64,000 nucleotides of DNA from Malaciobacter pacificus (GCF_004214795.1 NZ_CP035928.1:2294001-2358000); one strand, 5' to 3'. Positions 52,881 through 62,371 are shown, counted from the stretch's first letter. Made by a program: numbers and translations. Notes: generated by a model from the sequence alone, not told the origin.

Positions 52881-55485
52881 GAACAGATTTAAACAATTAG
52901 GTTTTTCAGTTGTTGTTGCTGGTATGCTTATTGGTTGTGGAGGTAGTTCTTCAAGTGATACCTCATCATCTGCAACTTTAATTGATGATTTTGTACAAGG
53001 AGTAAAAGTAGTTTACTCAAATGGCTCAGCAGATGCTTATACAGATGCAAATGGTAACTTCCCATATACAGATGGTAGTGTTGAGTTTTATGTAGGAGAT
53101 GTAAAACTTGGTACAGTAACTGCAGTACCAGTTGATGGGAAAATATTTTTACAAGATATTATAGGTGTTCCTAGAACTGATACTTCTAATGCTGATGTTA
53201 TAAAATTAGGTAGATTTTTACAATCACTAGATTCTGACCCATCTACTGATGCTATTGAAATTGATCAAACTAACTTTGATTTATTTGAAGATCCAAATGA
53301 TACGCAAACAGATTTATTAGATAGTGGAACTGTTGTTGATACTTTATTAGGTAATGCAGGGTTTTCAGGAAAGGCAATTGTTAGTGAAGAAAAAGCTAGA
53401 AGACATATTGAAAATATTTTAGAATTCCATGGTGTTGCAAGTACTACACCTGCTACATTAACATTTGATGATCAAGCATCTAATATCAGTGATGGAGATA
53501 CTAATGTTGATATTGAAGCTGATTTTGAGCTTGTATTTAATGATGATATTCCAAGACAATATCTAACAGACAGTTACTTTATATTAACAAACGATTCTGA
53601 TAATTCAACAGTTGCTGTAGAATTTGATACAGAAATTGATTCTAATGGTAATTTTGTAGTAACTATTACACCTCTTGCTGATTTAGACAATAGTACTAAT
53701 TATACTTTAACTATTAAAAATACTATTAAAAACTATGCAGGAACTGATATTGATTTAGGTGGTACTACTGACAAAGTTATTACTTTCTCTACTGAAGCTG
53801 CAGCTAATTTAGCTCCTGTTGCTAATGCTGGTGCTGATCAAACTGTAACTAGTGGAACTAGTGTAACTTTAGATGCAAGTTCTTCATCTGATAGTGATGG
53901 TACTATTGCTTCTTATTCTTGGGCGGAGGGTTCTACTGTTCTTTCTACAAACTCATCATTTAGCAAATCTGATTTCTCTGTTGGAACTCATAATATTACT
54001 TTAACAGTAACTGATGATGACGGTGCTACTTCTACTGATGATGTAATTGTTACTGTTAATGCTGCTGCGAATGTTATTCCTGTTGCTAATGCTGGTGCTG
54101 ACCAAACTGTAACTCAAGGTTCTACTGTTACTATTGATGGTTCAGCTTCATCTGATAGTGATGGGTCTATTGTTTCTTATCAATGGATGGAAGGTAGTAC
54201 TTTATTATCAAACAATGCTTCATTTACTAAATCTGATTTTACAGTTGGTACTCATACTTTAGCTTTAACTGTTACTGATAATAACAATGGTGTTCACACT
54301 GATACTGTTACTATTACTGTTAATGCTGCACCTGCTGGTGGTAATACTGGTGGGAATACGACTAATAATCCATTAATTATAGATATTGATACAACTAAAG
54401 CTCCTTTATCATATGCAACTAATAATTCAAATACTACGGATACAGAGTTTAGTATAAAAAATACTCATATAGGAAGTATACTAAGTATAGATTGTGAGAA
54501 TGATGGTACGCAAGAAACAACATCACTTGCATATAATACTATCTATACATGTACTTATCCATCAGCTGGCAGTTATCAAGTATCAATAAAAGAAGAAGCT
54601 AAAAATGATTCTAATTATGTAGGAAGTGCTTTAAGTTTCCTAGATTCAAATAATAAAAAAGAAACTCATAAAATTGTTCAGGTTTCTAGCTGGGGTGACA
54701 TAGAATGGTCTAATATGCAAAGGTTATTTGCTTATGCAAATAATTTAACAGGAATTGCTTCAAATGCAGGTGTTCCAAATTTAACAAGAGCAACATCACT
54801 ATATGGTTTATTTCAATATGCATCTTCATTTAATGCAGACTTAAATTTATGGAATGTATCAAATATAGAAAGAATGGATTTTTTATTTAGTGGAGCAACA
54901 AGCTTTAATGGAAATATCTCTAGCTGGGATGTATCTAAAGTAACTAACTTAGCTTATACATTTTTTAATGCTTCATCGTTTAATCAAGATATTAGTGGAT
55001 GGGATGTTAGTAGTGTTCAAAGTATGAGCTGGTTATTTAATAATGCTTCATCATTTAATCAATATATTGGTGGATGGAATGTTAGTAGTGTGTTAGATAT
55101 GGGAAGAATGTTTACAAATGCAACAGCATTTAATCAAGATATTGGAGCATGGGATGTAAGTTCTGTTACAACAATGGAATCAATGTTCCAAGGAGCATTA
55201 GCCTTTAATCAAGATATCAGCAGATGGGATGTTAGTAATGTGACAAATATGAGTATGATGTTCTTTGGTTCAAATAATAGTTCCTCTTCATTTAACCAAC
55301 CTATTGGGGCTTGGGATATCTCTAGCGTAACAAACATAAGTTCTATGTTCCAAAATGCAACAGTATTCAATCAAGATTTATCAAACTGGATGAACACAAA
55401 AAACTCTAGTTTATCTGTGAATAGAGGTATGTATTCATGGTCAGGTATGAGTACAGCTAACCAAGCTACATTCCCTGTAGATTAA
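52879..55485 (+). CDS. Surface lipoprotein with Ig-like, PKD and DUF285 (BspA-like) repeats
   Basis: 868 aa. Lipoprotein signal with lipobox LIGC (Cys20) and a Gly/Ser linker. Then an uncharacterised domain (25-190), an Ig-like Big_5-type domain (about 195-307), two PKD domains (about 310-395 and 398-485) sharing [11 protein letters not shown], a Thr/Gly/Asn linker, and a C-terminal array of about nine 25-residue DUF285 repeats ([13 protein letters not shown]-type, from about 600). It is probably exported to the cell surface and used in adhesion or matrix binding; DUF285 repeats are common in host- or surface-binding proteins. The promoter region has four TTACAT repeats and a dyad over the start. 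Confidence 0.9.
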   Translation: MNRFKQLGFSVVVAGMLIGCGGSSSSDTSSSATLIDDFVQGVKVVYSNGSADAYTDANGNFPYTDGSVEFYVGDVKLGTVTAVPVDGKIFLQDIIGVPRTDTSNADVIKLGRFLQSLDSDPSTDAIEIDQTNFDLFEDPNDTQTDLLDSGTVVDTLLGNAGFSGKAIVSEEKARRHIENILEFHGVASTTPATLTFDDQASNISDGDTNVDIEADFELVFNDDIPRQYLTDSYFILTNDSDNSTVAVEFDTEIDSNGNFVVTITPLADLDNSTNYTLTIKNTIKNYAGTDIDLGGTTDKVITFSTEAAANLAPVANAGADQTVTSGTSVTLDASSSSDSDGTIASYSWAEGSTVLSTNSSFSKSDFSVGTHNITLTVTDDDGATSTDDVIVTVNAAANVIPVANAGADQTVTQGSTVTIDGSASSDSDGSIVSYQWMEGSTLLSNNASFTKSDFTVGTHTLALTVTDNNNGVHTDTVTITVNAAPAGGNTGGNTTNNPLIIDIDTTKAPLSYATNNSNTTDTEFSIKNTHIGSILSIDCENDGTQETTSLAYNTIYTCTYPSAGSYQVSIKEEAKNDSNYVGSALSFLDSNNKKETHKIVQVSSWGDIEWSNMQRLFAYANNLTGIASNAGVPNLTRATSLYGLFQYASSFNADLNLWNVSNIERMDFLFSGATSFNGNISSWDVSKVTNLAYTFFNASSFNQDISGWDVSSVQSMSWLFNNASSFNQYIGGWNVSSVLDMGRMFTNATAFNQDIGAWDVSSVTTMESMFQGALAFNQDISRWDVSNVTNMSMMFFGSNNSSSSFNQPIGAWDISSVTNISSMFQNATVFNQDLSNWMNTKNSSLSVNRGMYSWSGMSTANQATFPVD
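53815..54330 (+). repeat. Tandem PKD-domain coding repeat
   Basis: Two consecutive segments with a 264-bp (88-codon) offset. The 36-bp start of each unit (53815-53850 and 54079-54114) differs at one base, while the rest is more diverged. This indicates internal duplication with local homogenisation. Confidence 0.75.
54829..55400 (+). repeat. 75-bp DUF285 coding repeats
   Basis: Consecutive 25-codon units with the pattern FNQDI-x-x-WDVSSV-x-x-M-x-x-MF. Units vary at the DNA level, so this is a protein repeat under selection, not a recent satellite. Confidence 0.75.
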
Positions 55486-55494
55486 TATAAATAA

Positions 55495-55517
55495 AAAGAG
55501 AAGTAAAACTTCTCTTT
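55495..55517. terminator. Hairpin after the surface lipoprotein gene
   Basis: AAAGAGAAGT / ACTTCTCTTT with a 3-nt loop, 10 nt after the stop codon. The T-tail is only three bases and an A-run follows, so termination may be partial and the next gene may be co-transcribed. Its arms match those of the hairpin at 56392-56414. Confidence 0.55.
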
Positions 55518-55537
55518 AAAACACAAAAGGAAAAAAC

Positions 55538-56389
55538 ATGAAAAAATATTTAAAAACTCTATTAACATTTGGTCTATTATTTAGTTCTACTGCTTATGCA
55601 AATGCATTTGATCCAGCATCTGTTCCTTGTGCTATGGATGCAAAAGATTATAAAAAAATGTATATAGGTTCAAAGGGTGATTATGAGTGGAAAAAAGGCC
55701 TTAATCAAATCACTAAAAGTACAGGTTATTTTGATACAAAAAAATTAACTCCAAAGGGTAAAAACTCTTGCGAAGTTAAACTTACTCAACATCAGTGTTT
55801 AACGATGTTTTTAGATGAAAATTGGGAGAAAAAATTTGGTACAAGTAATCCAGAATTTTCTTGTGTAAATTTAAGAACTGGTCAAACTGTTCCAACTGGA
55901 GAAATTGCATATAAAAACAAAGTTGCAGAGAGAATGATAAAAATGAGATGTCCAAATGAAAATGGTATTTCAAAATGTTCAAATGACTCAAACTCTAAAA
56001 GAGGTAATGACTTTACTTCAATGTTAAAGAAAAACAAATGGGAAATGGAATCAGTTTGTGCAGGATATATTAGAGAGCCAAGATTCTTTAAAGAAGGTAA
56101 AGTTGGAGACACAGCTTTATGTGCATTAACAAATCAAAAAGGTGAAGCTTTATATAAAGTTTTAATTCCTATGGAATATAGTTATAATGCTCCTTTAAAG
56201 AAAATTGATGGGAAAACAATAACTTTTAAACCAGCTTCTGGTCAAGCAACTTCAATAGGTTCAGTTCCATCTCCAAAAGAAGCTATGGAAAATACAACTC
56301 AAAACAATAGTAGTTCTTCGAATCCTATGGATAAAATCGAAGAGATAAAAGCTGTTGGTGATTCTTTGAAGAAAGCATTTAGTTTTTAA
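55538..56389 (+). CDS. Secreted protein of unknown function
   Basis: 283 aa. Sec signal peptide ending near TAYANAF. The mature part has eight Cys residues (for example in VPCAMD, NSCEVKL, HQCLTMF, EFSCVNL, MRCPNENGISKCS, SVCAGY, ALCALT), which suggests disulfide bonds in the periplasm or outside, and a low-complexity Asn/Ser segment before a short C-terminal helix. Not recognised. It lies between the surface lipoprotein and a two-component system and is flanked by a pair of like hairpins, so it could be part of the same secreted system. Confidence 0.8.
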   Translation: MKKYLKTLLTFGLLFSSTAYANAFDPASVPCAMDAKDYKKMYIGSKGDYEWKKGLNQITKSTGYFDTKKLTPKGKNSCEVKLTQHQCLTMFLDENWEKKFGTSNPEFSCVNLRTGQTVPTGEIAYKNKVAERMIKMRCPNENGISKCSNDSNSKRGNDFTSMLKKNKWEMESVCAGYIREPRFFKEGKVGDTALCALTNQKGEALYKVLIPMEYSYNAPLKKIDGKTITFKPASGQATSIGSVPSPKEAMENTTQNNSSSSNPMDKIEEIKAVGDSLKKAFSF

Positions 56390-56391
56390 TT

Positions 56392-56414
56392 AAAGAGAAG
56401 TTAATCTTCTCTTT
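56392..56414. terminator. Hairpin after the secreted protein gene
   Basis: AAAGAGAAG / CTTCTCTTT with a 5-nt loop, directly after the stop codon and without a proper T-tail. Same arms as the hairpin at 55495-55517. Confidence 0.55.
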
Positions 56415-56446
56415 GATTTAATATAAAAAACAAAATTGGATTATTT

Positions 56447-58150
56447 TTGAATTTAAAATTTAAAATCTCTATACTACACATTGCAGTAAGTTTTATCACG
56501 ATATTTTTTATATATATGGTTTATGATACATATGTATTAAGTCAAAAAGATGAAATAAAAAAACAACTAACAAGAATCTTAAACTTAAATCAAGCACATA
56601 TGCAAAAAAGCTTAGTTCGTATAAATCAATTACTAGAAAATAAAAAAGAATTAACTCAAGAAATACATTTGTCTTTACACAATCACTTAAAGGAAAATCC
56701 TAAAGCTAATTTGCAAGAGTTAAGAAATAATATAAAAAAAGAGTTTCAATTAGAAAATAAAAAAGTAGATATAGAAGTTTTCTTAGTAGATAAGTATTAT
56801 TATAGAGTTATAGACTCAACAGAAGCAAAAAACTTAAATAGAAATCTAAGTTTTAATAAAAAATCAAAAGAGAGTTTAGATTCATTATCATATATTGACC
56901 AATATAATCGTTCAAATGATGTATCTGTAGACTTTTTAGATTATGAACTTAAGAACTATTCTTACTCAAAATTGGAGGAAGAGCTTTACTTAGGACTTGG
57001 TGTTATTTATAAAGAAGCTTTAGATCATAGAAAAGATTTTGATGAAATGAGAAAAGTTGCAAACACACATATTGATTTATTTTGTGTGATGAAAGATAGT
57101 AATAATAATCTTTTTTATGAAAGTTTGGTTGCCCATAAAAAGCCTTATGAAACAACTGCTGATTACAACTCAAACATCAAAAGATATGCAAAAGATGAAA
57201 TCACAAATAATCCAATTATAAAAACCTCAAAAAACTGGGAGGAGATGTCTGTAAAAAAAGATAATACTTTAAAGTTTTACATACCTCTTTTAAAAGAAGA
57301 TAATCCTATTATGGGAATACCTGGGGATATAATTCTTCAAGTAGACTTAGATATATCACAAGAAAAAGAGTTTTTCCAAACAATCATATTTAAACTAATT
57401 TTATTTATAGTTATACACTTCATTTTACTTTTCATTATTTTTTACTTTACGAAAAAATATCAATCAATTCAAGAAAAACTTGAAAAAGAAAACAATAAAC
57501 ACAAAGATTTAGTTAATTATAATAAAAACTTTATTTCAAATATGGTTCATCAAATTAGAACCCCTCTATCAATTATTCTTACAAATATTTCTTTTATGGA
57601 AACCTTATTAAAAACAAATGTTTCTAAATATTCTAGTCAAGTTAATGCAGCAATTAATTCACTTTCAAACTCATATGAAAATCTTTCTTATTATATTTCA
57701 TATAAAAACTTGAAATATACAAAAAGAAAAATAGACATATCAAATTTTATAAAAGAGAGAGTTATATTTTTTGATGAAATAGCACAAGCAAATAAAAAAA
57801 GTATTCTATTAAATATAAAAGAGAAATATGAAATTGATTTTAATGATATAGAGTTAGAAAGATTAATTGATAATAATATTTCAAATGCACTAAAAAATGG
57901 TGATATTGAAACAAATATAATTATTCGTTTTTATAAAAAAGATGATATTTACAACTTAGAATTCAAAGCCTATTCTAAAAATCTAGTTCTAAATAATCTA
58001 TTTAAAAAAAGCGAAGAAACATTACTAAAAGATACTTCAAATACAAGTTTAGGAGTTTATGTAATTAAAAAAATATGTGAAAAAAATAAAATTATATATA
58101 AATGTGAAAAGAAAGATGATAGTTTCACATTTAAGTACTCATGGAAGTGA
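56447..58150 (+). CDS. Membrane histidine kinase A, phosphoacceptor His kept, ATP-binding region degraded
   Basis: 567 aa from a TTG start. Helix 1 (about 8-27), a periplasmic sensor domain of about 280 residues, helix 2 (about 313-334), coiled coil, then the H-box with His368 in VHQIRTPLS. The N-box is present (NNISNALKN). The later boxes are poor: no DxGxG can be found, and the usual GLGL motif reads TSLGVYVIKK. The enzyme may therefore accept phosphate but bind ATP weakly. It is paralogous over its whole length to the kinase at 58865, and the response regulator gene lies between them. Sensor-domain type not recognised; two lobes suggest a Cache-like fold. Confidence 0.85.
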   Translation: MNLKFKISILHIAVSFITIFFIYMVYDTYVLSQKDEIKKQLTRILNLNQAHMQKSLVRINQLLENKKELTQEIHLSLHNHLKENPKANLQELRNNIKKEFQLENKKVDIEVFLVDKYYYRVIDSTEAKNLNRNLSFNKKSKESLDSLSYIDQYNRSNDVSVDFLDYELKNYSYSKLEEELYLGLGVIYKEALDHRKDFDEMRKVANTHIDLFCVMKDSNNNLFYESLVAHKKPYETTADYNSNIKRYAKDEITNNPIIKTSKNWEEMSVKKDNTLKFYIPLLKEDNPIMGIPGDIILQVDLDISQEKEFFQTIIFKLILFIVIHFILLFIIFYFTKKYQSIQEKLEKENNKHKDLVNYNKNFISNMVHQIRTPLSIILTNISFMETLLKTNVSKYSSQVNAAINSLSNSYENLSYYISYKNLKYTKRKIDISNFIKERVIFFDEIAQANKKSILLNIKEKYEIDFNDIELERLIDNNISNALKNGDIETNIIIRFYKKDDIYNLEFKAYSKNLVLNNLFKKSEETLLKDTSNTSLGVYVIKKICEKNKIIYKCEKKDDSFTFKYSWK

Positions 58151-58203
58151 CATGAATATTACTTCTTTTAGGTACACTTTTTTATATAAAAAGGATTAAT
58201 AAT

Positions 58204-58863
58204 ATGGATTTTAATGTATTAGTAATTGAAGATGATGTTCAATTAAACTTTGTAATTTCTGAATATTTTAAAATGAAAAGCTACAACACAATTAGTATTC
58301 ATGATGGGATTGAAGCTATTGATGAAATTGATAAAATTACAAATAGAGATATTAATTTATATGTAATTGATATAAATTTACCTTCCCTAAATGGTATTGA
58401 TATTTTAAAATATATTAGAGAAAAAGATTCAACAACACCAATTATTATAATTACAGCATCTTTAGAAATTGAAAATTTTATCAAAGCTTTTGAATATGGT
58501 TGCAGTGAATACATAAAAAAACCTTTTCATATAAAAGAGTTAGAAGTTAGGGTAAATAAACTTTTAAATAATAATATTTCTACTATCCAATTTGATGATG
58601 ATTTATACTATAACTTTAATACAAAAAGCTTTTTTTATAAAGAAAACGAAATAGAACTAAGAAATAAAGAAAAAAGACTAGTTGAAGTACTTTTACAAAA
58701 TATAAATAAAATAGTGCCTGTTGAAATAATTTATGATTATGTTTGGGAAGGTGAGGAAAAAGATTCATTTCCATTAAGACAATTACTTGCAGATGTTAGA
58801 AAAAAACTACCATATGATATAATCAAAACAAAAATAAAACAAGGTTATATTATAGAAAACTAA
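58204..58863 (+). CDS. OmpR-type response regulator between two kinases
   Basis: 219 aa. Receiver domain with acidic pocket VIEDDV (Asp10/11), phosphoacceptor Asp56 in VIDINLPSLNG, Thr84 and Lys106 (IKKPF); all key residues are intact. DNA-binding winged helix (about 125-219) with IELRNKEKRLVEVLLQN and PLRQLLADVRKKLPYDIIKTKIKQGY. Kinase B starts 1 nt after its stop. It is the leading candidate to bind the four 11-bp-spaced TTACAT repeats in front of the surface lipoprotein gene. Confidence 0.93.
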   Translation: MDFNVLVIEDDVQLNFVISEYFKMKSYNTISIHDGIEAIDEIDKITNRDINLYVIDINLPSLNGIDILKYIREKDSTTPIIIITASLEIENFIKAFEYGCSEYIKKPFHIKELEVRVNKLLNNNISTIQFDDDLYYNFNTKSFFYKENEIELRNKEKRLVEVLLQNINKIVPVEIIYDYVWEGEEKDSFPLRQLLADVRKKLPYDIIKTKIKQGYIIEN

Positions 58864-58864
58864 C

Positions 58865-60571
58865 ATGAATAATAAATATAAATTTATACTTTTAAATATC
58901 TTCATTACTATCATCTCAATATATTTTACTTATGCAGTATATTTTGAGTATAAAAAGTCTCAAGAAAAAAAAGTGAATGCTTATATAGAAAAGTCTATTG
59001 AAAGAAATAAAAGTATTATTATAAATACATTCACTACAATTAGAGATGCTATTGAAGCAGATAGAAAAATTTTTAAAGAGATTCATACATACTACACAAA
59101 AAAACTAAGAGAAAATCCAAAACTTGAGATTAGAGATTTAAGAAAAGAAATTTACTCTAAATATGACTTAACGAATAAAGATGTTCATCTTTTTTTATTA
59201 AATAAAGAGTATACAGTAACTGATGCAACCTATGAACCTGACATTGGCTTTAAACTTGGTTTAATAGTAGATGCAAGACTAGAACTAGACAGAACTCATG
59301 ATGGAAATGTCTACCAATCACAAAGTGTATCTATTGATATAATTAATTCTGAAATAAAAAGTTATTCCTATTCAAAAATAAATGATGAATTGTATTTTGA
59401 AATGGGATTTATAAATAAAAAAATTAATAAAATACTTAAAGATACCATTGAAAAAGTTCAACTTGTAACAAATAAAAAAAGTAATCTTTATAGAATTGAA
59501 AGAAAATTAAATGGGGATGAATATTATGACAATATTTTAGAGAAAAAATTCACTAAAACTAAAGAAGAGTATATATCATCTAAAAAAATGTACCCAAAAG
59601 ATAAGGCTACTGATGACTTTGTTATTCTTTCTAATAGATTACAAAAAGAATTAAGAAAAGAAGAAGACAACTCTTTACTAATTTTTACACCTCTAATAAA
59701 AAAATCTAATGAATATTTAGAACTTATGGGAGATTTTGTTTTAAAACTAGATATTGATATGACATATAAAAAAGAGTTAGATGAAAAAATTGATTTTTAT
59801 TTTTATATTTTCTTAATATTTCATATAACTTTTCTATTGATTATATTTTATTCAACAAAAAAATATTATGAAGCTTTAGTAGAACTAGAAAAAACTACAG
59901 AAAAAAATCATAATTTACTAGAAGAGAATAAAGACTTTATTATGGCTATAACAGACCAAATAAAAACACCTCTATCAATTATTATGAATAATGTTGCATT
60001 TATTGAAAAATCTATCACTAAAGAATTAAATAAATATTTAAGACAAACAAATTCAGCTATTGATATGCTTAAAAACTCTTATGATGATTTAACATATATA
60101 GTCGATAATGAAAAAATTTCTTATAAAAAACAAAAAATAAATATAAGTAGTTTTATAAATGAAAGAATTGATTTTTTCGAAAATATTTTAAAGACAAGAG
60201 CTAAAACAATAAAAAAAGAGATTGAAGAGAATCTTTATGTTGATATTAGTGATACAGAACTTGAAAGGCTAATAGATAACAATATTTCAAATGCTATTAA
60301 ACATAGTCATAATTTATCTTTAATAACTTTTAAACTTTATGAAAAAGACTCTTTTATCATTCTTAGCTTCTACTCATATGGAGATAAAATCAAAGATACA
60401 AATAAAATTTTCAAAAGAAACTTTAAAGAGAATGATAATGGTAAAAAGAGCTTAGGATTAGGTCTTTCTATGGTAAGTTCAATATGTAATAAATATGATA
60501 TTTTATATGAAGTTGATTTTATTGAAAATCAAAATGTTTTTACATATAAATTTAAAATGTCTAATAAATAA
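58865..60571 (+). CDS. Membrane histidine kinase B, phosphoacceptor His replaced by Asp
   Basis: 568 aa, same architecture as kinase A: helix 1 (about 7-26), periplasmic domain of about 280 residues, helix 2 (about 310-330), coiled coil. The H-box reads ITDQIKTPLS: Asp364 (codon GAC) stands where kinase A has His. The ATPase domain is better kept: N-box NNISNAIKHS, then YGDKIKDTNKIF (the G1 region, as in many kinases of this phylum, without the leading Asp) and SLGLGLSMVSSIC (G2 intact). It cannot autophosphorylate on the normal His, but could phosphorylate a partner or act as a sensor subunit. It is not a decayed gene: the frame is open throughout. Confidence 0.87.
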   Translation: MNNKYKFILLNIFITIISIYFTYAVYFEYKKSQEKKVNAYIEKSIERNKSIIINTFTTIRDAIEADRKIFKEIHTYYTKKLRENPKLEIRDLRKEIYSKYDLTNKDVHLFLLNKEYTVTDATYEPDIGFKLGLIVDARLELDRTHDGNVYQSQSVSIDIINSEIKSYSYSKINDELYFEMGFINKKINKILKDTIEKVQLVTNKKSNLYRIERKLNGDEYYDNILEKKFTKTKEEYISSKKMYPKDKATDDFVILSNRLQKELRKEEDNSLLIFTPLIKKSNEYLELMGDFVLKLDIDMTYKKELDEKIDFYFYIFLIFHITFLLIIFYSTKKYYEALVELEKTTEKNHNLLEENKDFIMAITDQIKTPLSIIMNNVAFIEKSITKELNKYLRQTNSAIDMLKNSYDDLTYIVDNEKISYKKQKINISSFINERIDFFENILKTRAKTIKKEIEENLYVDISDTELERLIDNNISNAIKHSHNLSLITFKLYEKDSFIILSFYSYGDKIKDTNKIFKRNFKENDNGKKSLGLGLSMVSSICNKYDILYEVDFIENQNVFTYKFKMSNK

Positions 60572-60606
60572 ACAGTATTTTCTAGTATATTTTTTATCAC
60601 TTTATG

Positions 60607-60612
60607 TATAAT
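60607..60612 (+). promoter_or_regulatory. -10 box of the PDC-like membrane protein gene
   Basis: TATAAT within TTATGTATAATATG, 25 bp upstream of the ATG; AGGA ribosome site follows. Suggests a transcript separate from the kinase genes. Confidence 0.5.
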
Positions 60613-60637
60613 ATGATAAAAAATATACAGGATATTC

Positions 60638-61501
60638 ATGAAAGAGTTTTTAGAAACTTATAACCAAAATCAAGATGATATAGAGTATTTTTTACAAGAG
60701 AGTATTAAAAATCTTGGTAATCTTTCAAATTATGAAGAAAAAGGATTTAAGCACTTATATAATCTTTTCCCTTCACTAGAACTTGTCTACATTATTGATA
60801 AAAATAGTAAAGAACAAATATCAGATAATATTGGAAGAAATAAATCTGATAGCATGGGGAAAGGTAAGAATAGATCACACCTAATCTCAAAACTTCATTT
60901 CACAGAAAATAATATAGCTTTTTCAAAACCATATATTAGTAGTGCAACAAGAAGTAGTTGTGTTACAGTATCTGTAAAAGAAGGTGATAAAATCTATTTT
61001 TTAGACTTTAGAATTGAAATTTTATTAGAAAAACTAAGTCTATTAGAGTTAAATAAATCATTTCATGGATTAACTAAAGCTTTTTATATAGTTGCTGGTT
61101 TTACACTAATGGCATTATCATTTTTTACAATTATATTTTCATTATATGATTTTGTAACTTACCTATTTGCAAAAACAAATTTAAATCTTGAGATGATTTT
61201 TAAACCTATAATTGCACTAACTTTAGGTATCGCTATTTTTGATTTAGCTAAAACAATATTAGAACAAGAGGTATTTTTCAAATCCTACTCTAAAAATTCA
61301 AATGTTGAAACAAAAATGTTAACTAAGTTTTTAATTACGATTATTATTGCATTATCAATTGAAGCTCTTATAGTAGTATTCAAAATTGCAATTGATAATT
61401 ATGACCATATGATTCATGCATTTTATTTGATTGCAGGAATTGCTGTTATATTAATTTCATTAACAGTATTTATATATTTTACAAAAAAGAAAACCAAGTA
61501 A
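60638..61501 (+). CDS. PDC/Cache-like sensor membrane protein
   Basis: 287 aa. N-terminal soluble domain (about 1-145) with the pattern LFPSLELVYIIDKN, the block ISDNIGRNKSDSMGKGKNRSHLI, and KPYISSATRSSCVTVSV, features of PDC-type small-molecule sensor domains. Then about four transmembrane helices (145-285). There is no N-terminal signal or helix before the sensor domain, so its side of the membrane is unclear, and no output domain is present. Related proteins occur widely in Campylobacterota under vague names; function unknown. Confidence 0.75.
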   Translation: MKEFLETYNQNQDDIEYFLQESIKNLGNLSNYEEKGFKHLYNLFPSLELVYIIDKNSKEQISDNIGRNKSDSMGKGKNRSHLISKLHFTENNIAFSKPYISSATRSSCVTVSVKEGDKIYFLDFRIEILLEKLSLLELNKSFHGLTKAFYIVAGFTLMALSFFTIIFSLYDFVTYLFAKTNLNLEMIFKPIIALTLGIAIFDLAKTILEQEVFFKSYSKNSNVETKMLTKFLITIIIALSIEALIVVFKIAIDNYDHMIHAFYLIAGIAVILISLTVFIYFTKKKTK

Positions 61502-61545
61502 GTATATTTATTATACAATTTAAATAAATTATTTTAAAACTATAC

Positions 61546-61581
61546 AGTATAATAAAAACTAACGAAAAGTTTTTGTATACT
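61546..61581. repeat. Imperfect hairpin upstream of the AAA-Fis gene
   Basis: Outer arms AGTATA / TATACT and inner arms AAAAACT / AGTTTTT with loop AACGAAA. It may terminate the upstream gene or overlap the promoter of the next; TATAAT strings occur both inside it and just after it (61585-61590). Confidence 0.4.
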
Positions 61582-61608
61582 AAATATAATAATGAGAGGT
61601 GAGAAAAT

Positions 61609-62361
61609 ATGCAAGAATATATTGCACAAGATGAGATATCAAGGGAAATATTAAACTCTGCTAAATTATTGCAAGCTGTAAATGTAAATGCCCTTATTTT
61701 AGGAGAAATGGGAGTTGGTAAAAAATCATTAGCTAGATTTATCCTCCCACAATCAGAAATATATGAAGCAAGAAACCTCCAAAAAGATATTGAAGATGAT
61801 ATTTTAACCTTTAAAGATGAAGCTATAATCATAGACAAAATTAATGAAATAACCAATATAGACCTATTTCTTAACTGGCTAAATGATTATAATATTAGAA
61901 TCATTGCTATATCAAATACAGATAACTTAAATCAAAAACTAAAAGATATTTTCTCAATAAATCTTGAAATCCCCAACCTTTCTAAAAGAAGCGAAGATAC
62001 AAAATCTTTAGTGGAAAAATTCTCAAAAGAAGCAAGTTCTATTTTAGATATGCCATATATCAATTCAAATAAATTAATAGTTAATATTTCAAACAATGCA
62101 CATAGTCTTAGAAAATCTATCTATTTCTCATATCTATTTGAAACTATTGGAGAGCATGAAATATTAATGTTCTTAGAAAAATATTTTGGAGAAAACTTAG
62201 AAGGAGAAAACTCATATAAAGATTTGCTTTATATTTTTGAAGTGCCATTACTAAAAGCATGTATTGAAAAATATAAATCACAAGTTCAAATAGCAAAACA
62301 TTTAGGTTTAAACAGAATTACTCTTAGAAAAAAGCTAGATGCACATAAAGACTCTTTATAA
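61609..62361 (+). CDS. Shortened NtrC-like ATPase with Fis-type DNA-binding domain
   Basis: 250 aa. Walker A GEMGVGKKSLA at residues 32-42, a Walker B-like hydrophobic strand EAIIIDKIN near 73-81, and a C-terminal Fis-like helix-turn-helix (about 205-250, AKHLGLNRITLRKKL). This is the layout of sigma-54 activators, but the ATPase domain is about half the normal length and the GAFTGA loop that touches sigma-54 is absent, as is any receiver domain. It probably binds DNA without activating sigma-54. It precedes glnD by 10 nt, suggesting a link to nitrogen status. A GAGAGGTGAG ribosome site precedes the ATG. Confidence 0.75.
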   Translation: MQEYIAQDEISREILNSAKLLQAVNVNALILGEMGVGKKSLARFILPQSEIYEARNLQKDIEDDILTFKDEAIIIDKINEITNIDLFLNWLNDYNIRIIAISNTDNLNQKLKDIFSINLEIPNLSKRSEDTKSLVEKFSKEASSILDMPYINSNKLIVNISNNAHSLRKSIYFSYLFETIGEHEILMFLEKYFGENLEGENSYKDLLYIFEVPLLKACIEKYKSQVQIAKHLGLNRITLRKKLDAHKDSL

Positions 62362-62371
62362 AAGTATTAAT

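Noticed and set aside
54829-55400. Regular 75-bp repeats as a CRISPR array
   Set aside because: The units are in frame, vary at many positions, and encode DUF285 repeats; there are no constant repeats with unique spacers and no cas genes.
61479-61856. 125-codon minus-strand frame around 61.6 kb
   Set aside because: It overlaps the start of the AAA-Fis gene, has no ribosome site, and the opposite-strand product has clear Walker A and helix-turn-helix motifs.
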